Source: Hygrocybe punicea
Taxonomy: Eukaryota; Basidiomycota; Agaricomycetes; Agaricales; Hygrophoraceae
Direction: 5' to 3'
Assembly: GCA_963556145.1 (NCBI GenBank)
Contig: OY744464.1
Coordinates: 5,766,001-5,830,000 of the forward strand
DNA length: 64,000 nucleotides
Positions within the stretch are counted from its first letter, which is position 1. Each line of letters opens with the position of its first letter. This document shows, piece by piece, positions 30,862 to 43,240 of the stretch. The notes beneath the pieces were generated by a model. It had not been told where the DNA came from. It saw only the letters and a list, made by a program, of their open reading frames with translations, and ran no database searches. The position numbers were made by a program, and so were the translations under genes.

Positions 30862-33800
30862 TGGAGAGGTACCGAGGTACCTCTCCGGGGGCTCACGCAG
30901 GACTCGAGGTGGAAGTCGACTGGATAGGAAGGATGAACTCACTACTACATCGGGAACTGCTACTGACTAAGGGACTGGTCACGTGATCTACCACTACAAG
31001 TGCCCCTCCTCCTCATGGCGACGCCCTCGTCGCCAACAGCTACTGAAAGAAAACAAAAACCAAACAGGACTGACCAAAACAATCTCCAAATCACAACTCC
31101 CAGTCCCTCAGAATGCCCCAAGTCGCAGTCGAGGCCTTATATCGTGAAGCGGGACAATATTGTCCTCCGAAACCAATCGCGGTGCAGGGTGTGGGTTCTC
31201 ATAGTCCATGACTAGGCTGGGTGGTTGGGCAAAGGTAAATAGAACGGGATGATGTCATGGGCAGTGTATAGATAGTGTACCGAAGAGATGGAGGAAAACT
31301 GGGTCGAGGGAGAGCAGTGAGAAGCTGAAAAGGAAGAACTAAGGAAACAGAGAATATATACTGGGCGCTAGAGTGGGCGCCGGCGTCGAGAGACCTCTTT
31401 GCGTGAGCTCTGGGAAGCGGTTGCGAGGCCGCGGGGGGCCTCGCGAAGCTGCAAGGGCCGGGGGTGCGGAATGCGGGGGCCACGAAGTAGCGGTGCGGCA
31501 AAGGGGGTGGGGCCTGGAAAGTGGTGGCCCGGGTGAGCTGGGTGCTCCAATGCATCAGGCGTGGGTGCGGCGAGCTACGCGAGCGGGTGCGTGACCGTTT
31601 ATGCTGGAAAGTGGGGCCGTTTATGCTGGGAAGCGGGTGCGCGTGGCAACGACGCGGTATGTAGCTGGGGAGCCTAAAAAACAGTGGCGGGGGCTCGTTT
31701 GAGGTAACGAGAGGCGGCATGGGGCTCTAGCACATGGAGCAAGGCTGCGGGGGTCCGGTGTAGCTGTACGGTACCGGGGATAACGAGAATGCGGGGTCGC
31801 AACGTGGTGACGTGGCGCAATGTGCTGGGACGTCCAAACATGGCGGGGCGGCTTCGTTTGGGGCGACGAAGCGCAGCGGGGGGTTCCGGCAGGTGGAACG
31901 CGGGCACGGGGGGTCGAATGAGTGTGGGTTTGGGCTGGGGTACACGAAAAATGGGGGATCTGACAGTGGTGACGTGGCAGATCCGTGGGGTAACCAAAAA
32001 GGCCGGCGGCCACCGATTTGGGGCGGCGTAGGCGAGCGCGGAGCTCTGGTACGTCGAATGGGGGTCCGTGGGGTTGGATGAGCCTGCCTGGGGCTGGGAA
32101 TCGTGAAATAAGACAAAAAGAAATGAAAAACGGGGGGTCGAAGGTGATGACGTGGCAAAACGCCGGTGGGTCTTGAGACATCAAAAAACGGGGTCGACGG
32201 CGCTCTTGAGGTGACGTGGGGCACGGTGGGGCCGTACGACGTTGAACGACGGCACGGGGGATGGTCCTGGGTCTGGGGTTGCGCAAGCGATGGGTGGTGA
32301 GGCCGAAAAGAGTTGTCTCACGAGAAAAACCAGCAAGAAAGGTAAAAGGAGGAGAAAATCCAGAAAAAGAAAGGCATCAGTGAGTCGAAGACACTCTCAT
32401 CACCATGATGGAGTGGGTCTGAGGGTGCTCACGGAATCAGACAAGGAATCAGTCGGAATAGGATAGGATGGGATCTGTCTACTACAGGCAACTGCTAGAT
32501 AAGGGATTCAACCGTGGGACTGTGGTCATGTGATAGGACAGGCACCACTACTACAAGTGCCCCCCTCTCTCATAACGACGCCCTCGTCGCTAGCAAAAGA
32601 CAAGCAGAACAAAGAGAGCAGAAACAAGGGGAGGAAGGAAAGCAGGAAACAGAAGGGAACACAAAGCACACAAAAGAAAAGAAAAGAAAACAGGCAGACT
32701 AGTCTACCCCAGATGGATCTAATAATGGTGGATCATGGTGAAAAAACGGTGGGGAAACAGTGGTAGAATGTGGAAAAGGGGGCAGAATGAGACGGCGCGG
32801 AGTCGGTGGGTGGGTCGTTGGGCGTGAGTCGACACGAGGGGACATGGGGCTGCCATACGATGCGTGGGCAGGGCCGCGAACGCGTCCGTTTGGGGTACGG
32901 CCGTCGTAGTACGTCGTGTGGGTGGGGCAATGGGGGATCTGACCTCGGGGGTGCTGCGGATGGACTTGCGATGTCGGGTACATCGCTTGGGGTCGTCGTA
33001 TCGCGGGGATGGGCCATTGTGGTGGTGCGTAGACTTGTGGGGGTGTAGGACGTGGGGCCGTGTGTGTGGAAATGGGGTATGGTGGGGTGGGGCGTGCTGG
33101 TCGCGTTGGGTCGACTTTGTTGCCCGGTTCCTGCATGGGGGCATTTGATCGCGTTGGGAATGGGCGTATGGGGCCGTGAAATGAGCCGGCGTGGGGCTCG
33201 CGGGTTCTCGCGCGGGTAGCCCGTTGTTGCATTTCGTTGGGTGGGTTTGGACGCGTCGTTCGCGTGGGTATGGGCCGTTGGGTTGGTATGGAGATGGCAG
33301 GTGTGAGGGAGTGGACGCGGGCGTGTTGCACCGGGCCCATGGGATCGAGGAAGAAGGTGCCGACGCGGGCGAGGTTTGCCAGTCGATTTGGTGATGTGGC
33401 GGTTGGGCGACGTGGCAACGGATGGGTGGGCGTGAAAACGGAGATGCCGAAGACGGGGTAGGTGATGGAGTGGCTCGTGGGGCTGCTGTACGAACGCGGG
33501 GGGGTCTCGAGCGTCTGTGTATTCAGTAGTGAACCTGTGGGCGTCTGAATGAAAAATGGTGAGTCGAACACGGGGACGGTGATATTGAGGGCGTGCCGGG
33601 CTGCGCGACGGCGTTGTTGGATACGTCGTCCGGCTCGGCAACCTCTTGGGGGTGTTTTAACGAGGGTGGGGTGCTGTGGGTGTGCGTGGGTGGGCGGATT
33701 CTTGGTGGATGCAGTTGGTGATGTGGCTGTGCGAGGTGGCTGTGCGGATTGGTGAGGATGGGCAAAAATTCGTGAAGATGGTCGCGGGGCATGTAGAACG

Positions 33801-34121
33801 ATTCGGACGTAATGCTTGGGCCTTCGGAGACTGTTTTTCATATGGTTTTGCATTGGGGTGCTGCGTGGAATCGCGCAGGTGGGCTCTCGGGGGTGTTCTC
33901 TGTGCTCGAAAATCTCTGTTGCTGTACTCAAAAAGGGTCTGTGCAAGTGGAATGGTGTGGTCTCCGGTGGCATGGCTCGAATCGCGCTCTCATCACCACT
34001 GGAGAGGTACCGAGGTACCTCTCCGGGGGCTCACGCAGGACTCGAGGTGGAAGTCGACTGGATAGGAAGGATGAACTCACTACTACTGACTAAGGGACTG
34101 GTCATGTGATCTACCACTACA
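30862..34121. mobile_element. Non-autonomous LTR element B, with a third LTR inside
   Basis: Terminal repeats are 30862-30998 (137 bp) and 34000-34121 (122 bp, same sequence less 15 bp). The 4-bp duplication is ACGG (30858-30861 and 34122-34125). Same family as element A: TGGAG...CTACA ends, the AGTGCCCCTCCTCC leader and the post-LTR hairpin. A third, divergent LTR lies at 32409-32555, followed by its own leader and hairpin, giving LTR-interior-LTR-interior-LTR. Interior frames are proline-rich repeat translations; no reverse transcriptase or integrase. Confidence 0.8.
32409..32555. repeat. Divergent internal LTR of element B
   Basis: Starts TGGAGTGGG, ends CACTACTACA, followed by AGTGCCCCCCTCTC and a hairpin at 32575-32590. 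It shares TAAGGGATTCAACCGTGGGA-type text with the LTRs of A and B. Confidence 0.65.
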
Positions 34122-35204
34122 ACGGGTAACCCCCGGGTAACCCCCAGGTATTTCCCACGGACCCATACCCGATCGGACAAATACCCGTACCCAGGTCGTG
34201 GGTACGGGTCAGGCGGCGGGTCCGTTTGGATAGCTGGCGGGTTGGACGGGTATGAGATGGGTCGCAGGTAACCTGACGACCCTTGTATTACAATAATAAA
34301 TACATTTTATTAAAATAAAATAAACAGAGGGCGGGGTACTTTGCCCTGTCCTGCCCGTCCTTTGCGTTCACTGACCCTCCTCGTTCTGCTGTCACAGCTC
34401 CACCCCACTGTCCCCGTCATCCTCCTGTGTGCCGCTGTTTGTCGCTCATCCACGTCATTGGGCATGGGTGCTGGCAGCCGGCGCCTGAATGCGGGGAGAT
34501 GCGGTGTTGCAGCTGATGTCCCTGTCCACTCCTGTTGCATGGCCGTTGCCGCTGGTGTTGCCATTGCCGCTGCTGTTCGCGTTGGTGGTGGTAACCTTGG
34601 TGGATGGTGTTGGGTGGTGGTGGTGTTTGGATGGTGTTTGCGTTTGCGCGTTGGATGGTGTTGGCATTGGTGTTGGTGCTGCCGTTGGTGTTGGTGCTGC
34701 TGTTGCCATTGCTGTTGCCGTTGCCGTTGGTAGTGCCATTGGTAGTGCCATTTCCGATCGAGGTTGATGGTGTGGATGGTGTTGGATGGCGGTGTTGGTG
34801 TTGACTGGCTGTAGCCTAGCACCACAACATTGCACTAAAACAGTTTTAATTAGTAAATGTATAAATTTTCAATGAAAAAAGAGACTTACCTTGAGCAGAA
34901 TGGTTCGCAATCGCAAACCACTCTGCTCTGTTACTGTGTTGGGTGGTTGTGACAGGAAGTCACGTTTCAGTCATGGCTACCCACGGGTTGACCACGGGTC
35001 ATGGGTTTCTCGCGGGTTCGGATTTGGCTACCCGTACCTGACGGGTCAGGGGTACAAAACCCGCAGGGGTCTGTATACCCCTGCATATGCCTAGAAGGGA
35101 TTAAAAGATGATTCTGACTATAAGGAAATGGGGACTAAGGGTATCTTTTTTTTTTGTATGGTCCATTTTTATAGTACATGTATGGGTAGTCCACTTTTGG
35201 TCAT

Positions 35205-36000
35205 GTCTATTTTGGCTGATGGTAAACTACAAAGAAAAGTTGGAAAGGGGATGAGAAGAGGGGGGTTGCGATGCAATGAAGACAGAAAAATGGAGGGGAA
35301 AGCAAATATCCACAAAAAAGATGTAAAATGTCCTACATATCTCCATAAGGATGAGGGGATGCATATATTGGGCAAGTCCGAAGTCGGGAATCGAGTCTGA
35401 TGAGACCCATCTCCTATAATTGGAACTCCAGGGCTTATGAGGCTGCCTGATTTGGTCCAAAAGCAGCCATGATAAAGTGGCATATGTTGGGTCACATTGG
35501 GTTACGTCGGGTTGGAATGCGAGTTGTTTGGAGGCATCAGGTTTGTCCGGATTCATGATATATTGACGATACGGACTCAGAGGGACGTTGAGTCTCTACA
35601 CCACTCTTTGAACATTTCACTGGAACAGATTTTTTTAAAACATCTCCAAAAGTTATCTACAGAGGTTTCTCTTCATTGTCACATTGTTTCATGTGATGTA
35701 ACTGTTTGTGGATGAGGTCTAACTTATACTGACCTAACACAGCCACTCTCATACCAAATTTGCCAGGCTCCTAAGCCATGGAATTCCAAATACTAGGGGA
35801 TGGATCTCATCAGACATGATTTCTGACTTTGGACTTGTCCAATGCATGTATTTTCTCTTCCTTATGAAGATATGTATGACTTTTTACATGATATTCATTT
35901 TTACCTTCCATTTTTCTGTCATTGTTGCATCACAACCTCCTCTTTGTGTCCCTATTCCAATCTTTCTTTGTATCACCTCATTGGCTGAGCACTCTCAACT
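35205..36000. repeat. Diverged foldback repeat
   Basis: 35205-35450 and 35765-36000 are inverted copies, about 70% alike by eye (CATCAGAC...GACTT.GGACTTG..CAAT). The centre (35490-35740) is an inverted relative of 30080-30320 (CTCATCCACAAACAGTTACATCAC). No gene. 36001-36479 likewise holds nothing I recognise. Confidence 0.5.
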
Positions 36001-36487
36001 GAAAGTAGATAGCTATATTTTATACTATAAAAAGTGTCCAACAGCTGTATCAAATAAGAAATTCATCCTTTCTTTTTCCCCACACTCAAAGTCCTCCACA
36101 TAGTACAATCCTACTATCACTCCCTGTTCATTCTCAATGCTCTTCAACTCCATTTCTCTATACTGCTTGTCAGCTGCCAACCAACTTGCTGTACTCGACA
36201 CTGTCAGTATCATTGACTTATTTAGATTGTAGTCTTTACTCAGCAGCTTCATTTCTTTATCATGCCTTTCATTACCTTGAAGCTAAACAATAACTACTCC
36301 CTTGTCACTTCTATGGTGACACCCACAGGTTAGAATTTATATTTTGTAGCCACCCTGACCTCATCATTACACTGTGTCTTCTCCTTCACCAATGGAATGT
36401 TTGCAAATGGACTCCATGCCTGCTTCTTATTGATGATGACTGCTGTCTTTCTGGTTGGTCCTCACCTAGAGCTCATATTGAATCATG

Positions 36488-37590
36488 TAGGCAATGGCAC
36501 AGATACGGATAAATCCGTATCCGTGGGTATCCGTATCCGTGCGGGTATGGGTATGGATCGGGACTAGTGAGATCCGTGGACCCACGGATATGGATACTGC
36601 CGGATATGGCAATAGTGACAACTAACTACTTTAGCAGGAACCACCACCAGATCGTAACAACAACGAGAACGCGACAACAATATCAATGCAACAGAAGGAG
36701 AATGGCCAGGAGGGTGGTGCGCCCACCGAATGGCCCAGGTACGTACCTCCAACCCAGCCTCTAAGACTCAGGCTTTGGCTAACCCTCCCAACAACCACGC
36801 CTCCCAACGATGACGCCTCGCAACAACCGTGCCTCGCAACAACCACACCTTGTGGACACGCGTCAATGCATGTTTGTGAGGTCTCCAGCACAGAATACAG
36901 GGACAGAAGACTACACAACGACCTTGCAAACACGCGCTGATGTGTCGACTGATGCATAGGGCTCACGCGGTGCCCCCACCCCTCACGAACAAGGTTAACC
37001 CCGAGTGTGAAGCCCACCCGAGACACCACCTCGCGAATGAGGTTACCTCCAAGTGCGAAGCCCACCAGAGCCCCCCCCGTCTACCTCGCGAGGGTGACGA
37101 CCATGTCAATTGACGTGCGTCTGGCCTGCGCGAGGTGTAGGGACCGGTGGGAGGACACATTCCAGGATGGCGACACGTCGACTTAGGTGTCGCATCAACA
37201 ATGACAACGACGGCAACACCAGCGACCCGTCGACAATGGCAGTGACGTGTTGACAATGGCAGTGACGCGTCGACAACAGTGGTGGCGCATCGACAATGGT
37301 GATGGTGTGATGTGTCGACTTGGACACGGCGGGATGTTCGCGAGAACAACACTGGGCTGGCAACTGCCCAATGTAATTGTAGTATATACTGTATATTTAG
37401 TAGAAAAATAATATCTAGATATAATTATAATACTCACAGTACCCATACTTGTACCCATGGATAATCCGTATCCACAGGTAAAGTATCCGTGGGAAAAATC
37501 CATGCCTGACGGATACACAGGTACAGATTTTCACAGATATGGATATGGATCAGAAATTTTGTATCCACGGAGTATCCGTGCCATTGCCTA
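36488..37590. mobile_element. hAT element D, TAGGCA family, 1,103 bp
   Basis: TAGGCAATGGCAC...GTGCCATTGCCTA, perfect 13-bp terminal inverted repeats, flanked by the 8-bp duplication GAATCATG (36480-36487 and 37591-37598). Subterminal arrays of ATCCGTATCCGTG on both sides. The interior has the ATGTCAATTGACGT core (37103-37116) between ACCTCGCG and CGCGAGGT, and a 20-bp GTCGACAATGGCAGTGAC repeat (37210-37310). No transposase. Confidence 0.9.
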
Positions 37591-37598
37591 GAATCATG

Positions 37599-39030
37599 AT
37601 GTCATTTAAGTTCTGTTCACCTTTATAGTCACTTTTGTCATTCTTATCTTGGTCCTTACTCTTAAGACATGGGCCTCATTGGCTACTGCTATACCTTGGA
37701 CTATATCTGATAGCCTGTAACCAACCTATAATCACATTCAGTGAGTCTTGACATATAGGGTACTGGTCATTGATAATGTTATATTATAGTTCTTCATTAC
37801 CACCTCTCCTTCAATTCCACTATTCTAAATGCTCTGGCTTGATTTGTTGGGTTCACTACTACCTTGGTTATTTTGAATTGCTCTGTTGTCAGCAAAAGCC
37901 TTAACCTTAGCATATATGAACCTTTGCATAATGATTTCACCTCATGTATTTGAAATGCACTCAACTTGTTCTTCCATCTGCCTTCTCATGCACTCAATGT
38001 CATATCTGCTATCTCAAAAAAGTGAAGTCTGACCAAAATTATAAATGTTGCCTATTCATATCAGTCATTTGGGCTTGCAATATTTTAAAATTTGGTTAGA
38101 TTTTGCTTTTTTGAGACATTCTCATACAAAAAGAAACAATTAGGCTGGCTTCTCAAGTTTTCAAAATGTAAATGTTTCTATTCAATTTTGCATGTTGGAC
38201 TTTCCCTTAGATTTTGCAACCATGCAAAATCTTTCCAAAATTATAACAGTCTGCGCATCATCTTAGATAAGATTTTAATGACTCAGACTTGTGCTCCAAA
38301 GATCAGCTCCTGCTTGTCATGACTGTCACTAATGGTCTTGTGTGTTTCACGAACTGTGTGTTATCACTGGAAGATGGAAGTTTAATTGAAAAGGATCTGT
38401 GGATTGATGGTATCGTTTTGGATGCTCAGGTAGCAGTAACTCGCAATGTGTCCTGTGGATCAATTGTTAACCACAACTGGCATCATTGCAGAGCACCTTT
38501 TTCACTGGAAAAGAGAGGCAAGACCATATAATTGATGGGAGGGAACATCCTGAGGTGAGGAAACCATTTATGCTGTCATTCAACCTGTAAATTGCAATGT
38601 GCCGAACAAATTGATTTTATAATAACTTCTGGCATCACTATTACCAGCCTGGGTTTTTAGACATTCAGATCAATGGACATACAGGGTTGACTTTTCGGTT
38701 TATGATGGAAATTATCCCACCTAAAATCATGGTCTGAGGGCAGTGACTGAGAAGATCATTGAAACCAGGGTGATGTTGTATGTCCAGCCCATCCCTTTCT
38801 CCTGTTTAGAGATTGATATCAAACCTTCTGGAAAAGACTGGTACCAACCATCATTATGAGTTCATTTTCTTTGTGGATGGTCATGGAATTGGGGCATAGT
38901 GAGCAAACAAGATCAGTCTCTCTGTTCACCAAGTGAGATCTACTACCTAACTAAAATGTGAAAAGTGATTCACACTAGACCAAGGCAGTTCCTAGAATGA
39001 AATAATGTAAGACACAGAAATTGGCTGCAT
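37599..39030. other. Stretch without a supported gene
   Basis: Moderately AT-rich. The frame at 38289-38531 (plus) has no recognisable motif. Possibly an old transposon, as a hAT transposase relic follows. Confidence 0.35.
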
Positions 39031-39240
39031 GGTGAATAGCTGTTAGCCAACCCATCCTTGATGACCAGCCATATGGCCCTGCTGCTCAGCCGACCCACGC
39101 TCTATAGCCAATGAATATATCCAGTGGGTTGGCTGACCTGGGCTGGGCTAGGGCCAGCCTGTTTTTGACTGACCCTGACCCTGACCCTCTAGGGCCGGGC
39201 CATCTCAGACTGGCCCTGGCCCTGACCCGAGACTCTACAT
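39030..39240. repeat. Subterminal GGGCTAGGGCCAGCC repeats
   Basis: Multiple CCAGCC, CTGACCC and AGGGCC motifs, as in hAT subterminal regions. The tract lies just beyond the 3' end of the transposase relic at 39290-40200, so it is probably that element's right end. Confidence 0.45.
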
Positions 39241-39289
39241 AGCTTCTTATGAGTTGAAAAATTCTGTATTATTATAGTATAAACTAATC

Positions 39290-40200
39290 TATGTAATCTT
39301 CGTCATTAAACTCAAAATCACCAATATATTTCTCCATGATATCTTCTTCCACATTGAGCCTTCCATCCATATATGCAGCCCACAACTTCTGAAGGTCTCC
39401 AAACTTTGTTTTCTTCATTTGTCGTCACCAGGGATCATCTGTATGGGCTGAGAGTGAAAATGATCGCTCTGCAATACAGGTAGTTGCTGGTATAGCAAGG
39501 TAGTCACGAGCCATTGCATGAAGAACTGGATATTCAAATTGATACTATAAAACAAACATATTAGTAGAATCCATGGCAATCAGGAAACACACTTACTCCC
39601 CACTAGGGGATTGGATTTGGACAGTCTTCTCATTGTAACCATGGGTGCTTAAGATAGTGGTCAAGCTCCTCAAAAGGATCCATATTCCCATAAGAGGACT
39701 CGGCACTGAGAGTCTGGGATTGGCCCTTTTTCTTCTGCTTTTTCTTGATCAAGGACTCCATCCATGAGTCCGTCGAGGAAAGGGCTATAACCATGTTAAC
39801 AATGACATCAATACAAATATAAAAGCATACCCGGTGTGAGTGTTGATGAAATGGGCACAGATTTCTTATGTGTCACTTCATGCTTTGCCTTATAAGCAAG
39901 AAACTAACCGGTATAAATATCAGATCTATGAGTAGAGAGCACACACTTACCTGTGCCTTGAACTGTGCCATATCTATATCCAAATATTGACAGTCCCAAG
40001 CAGCCTCTAGATATTTAAGTTTAAGAACCAGATCCAAGACTAATATTACAGAAAATATTAGTTGCATTAACTGAAGTGACAGCGGGACTTACTGTGGGCA
40101 ATAAAGTAAACATCTGTGTCATCAGCACAGTGGTAGTACTTCTCAAGCAAGGTGATGCTGGCCCTGAGTGCATGGTACCAGTTCATACTCTGATTCCTCT
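39290..40200 (-). pseudogene. hAT transposase, C-terminal half, truncated
   Basis: Minus-strand exon-like segments: WYHALRASITLLEKYYHCAD (about 40150), LKLKYLEAAWDCQYLDIDMA (about 40000), SWMESLIKKKQKKKG and GNMDPFEELDHYLKHPW (about 39750-39640), PNPIPWWG (near 39605). Then, after an intron, the dimerisation domain YPVLHAMARDYLAIPATTC followed by AERSFSLSAHTDD (39545-39440), ending in YMDGRLNVEEDI. A TAG/TGA-type stop interrupts after DDPW (near 39428) and another lies before EDCPN. The N-terminal half and catalytic first Asp are missing. A separate hAT-like element starts 48 bp upstream. Confidence 0.75.
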
Positions 40201-40247
40201 AACAAGTCCTCCAATTCTGACATTAATAGTTCAAGCATGGGTAGGAC

Positions 40248-41312
40248 TAGGCTATTGCACAGATACTCCATGGATATATCTGAGGCTATCCATATCTGTA
40301 TCCATCAATATACATACCTGAGCCACGGATACGGATATGGATATGGATTTCATCACAGATACAGATGGATTTACCTCGCATTCACCACACCAATGTCAAT
40401 TGACGTTGCAGTGTGCTTGCACGAGGTAAAATAGGCCCATACCCATGGTAACTGCCCCTGTCCCAGTGATGGGGTACCAAGCCACACCCGTTGATGGTGG
40501 GTGCCCATGGTTTCCATGCCAGACACCTTGCGAATGCCATGCGCACATCAATTGACGTGGATGTGCGTGATCACGAGATGGTCGCAAACGTGGTTGCAGA
40601 TGTGTGTGTTTGCGAGGTGGTTGTGTTTGTGGATGAGCCATGAGCCATGGCAATGGGAGCATGGGCTACACCCACACTCCCATCATCTGTCTTGGTGCCA
40701 GGTACATTGCAGTCAGGTCTTGAATGGGTCGGGTTGGCTGACACCGCACCTGTACCCATAAACACCGTACCCATGAACACCATACCCATGAACACCGTAC
40801 CCGGGGTGGTGTTCACCTGCACCCGCACCCAAACATTGGACGCATTGTTGTGTGTCTGTGAGGTGGACAAGAGGGGGACACGTTGTCATCATTGCTGTTG
40901 CATGTAGGTGGACGAAGGGAGATGTGTCATTGTGTGCTGTCACCCCATGTTGTTGTTGTTGTCGTAGCATAGTAAGCTAGAGTTCCTTACTTGATGAAAA
41001 ATGGAGACTTACCTGTAGGCCAGGAGGTGGGAGCATCACCCCCAGCTGTTTTCCTGCTCCTTCTGTTGTTGTTGTCTGGTCGCCGCATGCACACTCACCC
41101 TTGTGTAGCCATCAAGGGTGTGGTGGTGGTTGTGTAATGCTAGTTGGTGATGTTGATGTGTGATGTGGGTACTGTGACACTGCCCAAATAGGGACCACGG
41201 ATCGCCAGATATGGATACATGGGTCAGCAGATACCAAAAATGATATCCATACCCATATCTGCGGCAATCTGTATCTGTGATTCGTACTGATCCAAATCCA
41301 TGCATTTGCCTA
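40248..41312. mobile_element. Probable TAGGCA-family hAT, 1,065 bp
   Basis: Left end TAGGCTATTGCACAGATAC and right end ATCCATGCATTTGCCTA, with ATATGGATACGG-type subterminal repeats and two copies of the CAATTGACGT core (40393-40406; 40545-40558). No matching 8-bp flanks (GGTAGGAC against ACCCCCCC), so the ends may come from two copies or the flank has decayed. A 15-bp repeat ACCCATGAACACCGT lies at 40754-40802. Confidence 0.6.
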
Positions 41313-41397
41313 ACCCCCCCTCTTAGCAGTGTTGTCTTAGTTGTAAGCAACAATGAAAACTGCTGTCTTCTCACCTGGAAACTGATCCCCTAGTTAA

Positions 41398-41441
41398 GTT
41401 GATTGTTGCCAGAGCCCACTGCAGAAGCAATCCATAACATC
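41398..41441. repeat. Possible 3' end of a decayed LTR
   Basis: TTGTTGCCAGAGCCCACTGC...AGCAATCCATAACA resembles the last 45 bp of the solo LTR at 56984-57558. The remainder is not recognisable. Confidence 0.35.
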
Positions 41442-41572
41442 TGCCCACGTTATCCGCCTCCATCTCCCTATATCGCCCTATCCAATACCGCCACACCAAC
41501 CACCTGTTTCCCACTCCCTTGACCTTTTGCCACATCGAACAGCCCCACATAACCATGGTCGACCCATGCAGC

Positions 41573-43239
41573 CTAGTGTTGCCTCAGCTCAAGCCGATGT
41601 TTTTCAAAAAATGGCTATAACATTGTAAATAAAATAAGGATAATTACCAAAATATTTGAGTACATAGATCACACCCAAAGCCGATAGGTCCTCTGCCAAC
41701 ATTAGTTGATCTAAGCAATATCTAGTCACTTATCAGACCAACTTGGAATTTCAGCTTGACCAAAAATGTAACCGAGACCGAACCTAACCGGACCGAAAAT
41801 AACCAGACCACTGGTCTTGGTTATGTCATGTCTGATTTATGGTCAGTCTCGGTTAGCAACTCATGGCTGAATTTCTGGGACCAGTTAGGACCAGTTAGGA
41901 CTGGTTTAAACCAGTAAATCACCAAAACTGTGAACTCATCCTATGTAGATACTGAAATTATTATTATTATAATTTTTGGGTTAATGAAAATGCGGGAACT
42001 TAGGTCATGTGATTTTCAATGTAGACGCAAAAAGTTGACTCAACAACAAGAACAGCAACACTCATTAAGAAACAACAGTAACATTGGTAAGTAATCAAAT
42101 AATTTTCAGTTTACTGACATTTCCTTACACAGAGAAGCACGATGAGGATGGCCAGCAGCAACAGTAGCAATGGCAGCACCATCATCGCCCACACCCACGC
42201 CTGCCCATGCCCATGCCATCACCACCAACACCATACCTACGTCCACACCACGCTGAGGATGGGAACCAGGGATGGTAGTGAGAACAGGACACAGCGAACA
42301 GGACACAGTGGGGAGTGGTGCGCCCACCCCTGCTGCTAAGATACATTGTCTTTATGATTTATTATATCTCATTTATTTATCTATACACCCACACCCACGA
42401 GCATGGATGTAGCAGCAGCCCCATGGCAACTCCAGCAGTAGTGGCAGCAGCCAAGGCTGTAATGAAAATGGCAGTGGCAACAACCACAGCAGCAACCACA
42501 GCAGCTACAGCAGCAGCATCGACAGCAGCAGCAACGGTGACAGCAGCTGCTGCAGCGACAATGGAAATGGCAGCAGTAGCAACAACAGCACTGGCAGAAA
42601 TGCAGCACCAATGGTAGCAGTGGCCACTGCAGCTGCAGCAACAGTGACAACACAGCAAAATGAAGGTCCCCCTTCCTCCCCACCCATCCCAATTCCTCGC
42701 AACCCCAGGCCCACATCAATTGATGTGGTGCTGTGGCTTGCAAGAAAATTTGAGGGTAGAAGAGGACAGTTCGAGGTCCAAACCATGTCCAGATGCAAAC
42801 CGAACTGCATGGAACAGGGGTCCCAGTTCCAGTTCTGCAAGGAAAGATGGTGTTGTAGATCTCATGTGATGGAACTCTTCAGAGGTTGAAGACATTGAGC
42901 TTGAGGATTTCATGGAGTACTTGAATGCAGACTTAGAGAGGGATAAGTGGGACAGTGAGGCTATTTAGTGCCATTCAGTGAATGCCAAATACATTAAATA
43001 TACCAGTATGTGAGTCAGAGACTGGTTTAGACTGGTCATATAACCAGTTACAACCAGTTTGGACCAGCCACAGTTTGAACTGGTCAGGATCCGATTAAAC
43101 CGACAGTCAGCAGCTCAAACCAGTTGCCAATGGTCCGGTCTCAGTTCTGTTATAACTAGCTGGATAAGTAACTGGTCTCGGTCTCGGTTAGGCCTAAATT
43201 CAGCAAAAAACTGGACCTAACTGGACCTTAAAACACTAG
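41573..43239. mobile_element. Possible element with CTAGTGTT/AACACTAG ends
   Basis: Short inverted ends, and on both sides diverged arrays of ACCAGT, CTGGTC and CGGTCTCGGTTA motifs (41760-41930; 43010-43220). Inside is a GCA-rich tract (42400-42640) and an ACATCAATTGATGT palindrome (42713-42726). No transposase and no clean target duplication. Confidence 0.4.
42395..42650. repeat. GCA/ACA-rich low-complexity tract
   Basis: Runs of GCAGCAGC and AACAACAGC yield poly-Ala/Thr or poly-Cys frames in every register. Not a gene. Confidence 0.75.
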
Positions 43240-43240
43240 G

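Larger units (their letters stand above)
30847..35093. mobile_element. hAT element C, TAGGCA family, non-autonomous
   Basis: Left end TAGGCATCTACACGGGTAAC (interrupted after 15 bp by an LTR element) and right end CCCTGCATATGCCTA are flanked by the 8-bp duplication GAAGGGAT (30839-30846 and 35094-35101). Without the LTR element and its 4-bp duplication it is about 983 bp. The interior has ACCCGTACCC motifs at both ends and a low-complexity GTTGGTGTTGGTGCTG tract (34540-34800), which explains the long frames there. No transposase. Confidence 0.8.

Noticed and set aside
31199..34093. Long frames with PRHHV/PPAR-type composition
   Set aside because: Interior repeats of element B; no introns, no domains, frames on both strands.
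34310..34835. Frames encoding Trp/Cys/Val-rich or Gln/His-rich repeats
   Set aside because: Translations of a GTTGGTGTTGGTGCTG low-complexity tract inside hAT C.
42377..42840. Poly-Ala, poly-Thr and poly-Cys frames
   Set aside because: GCA/ACA microsatellite read in different registers.
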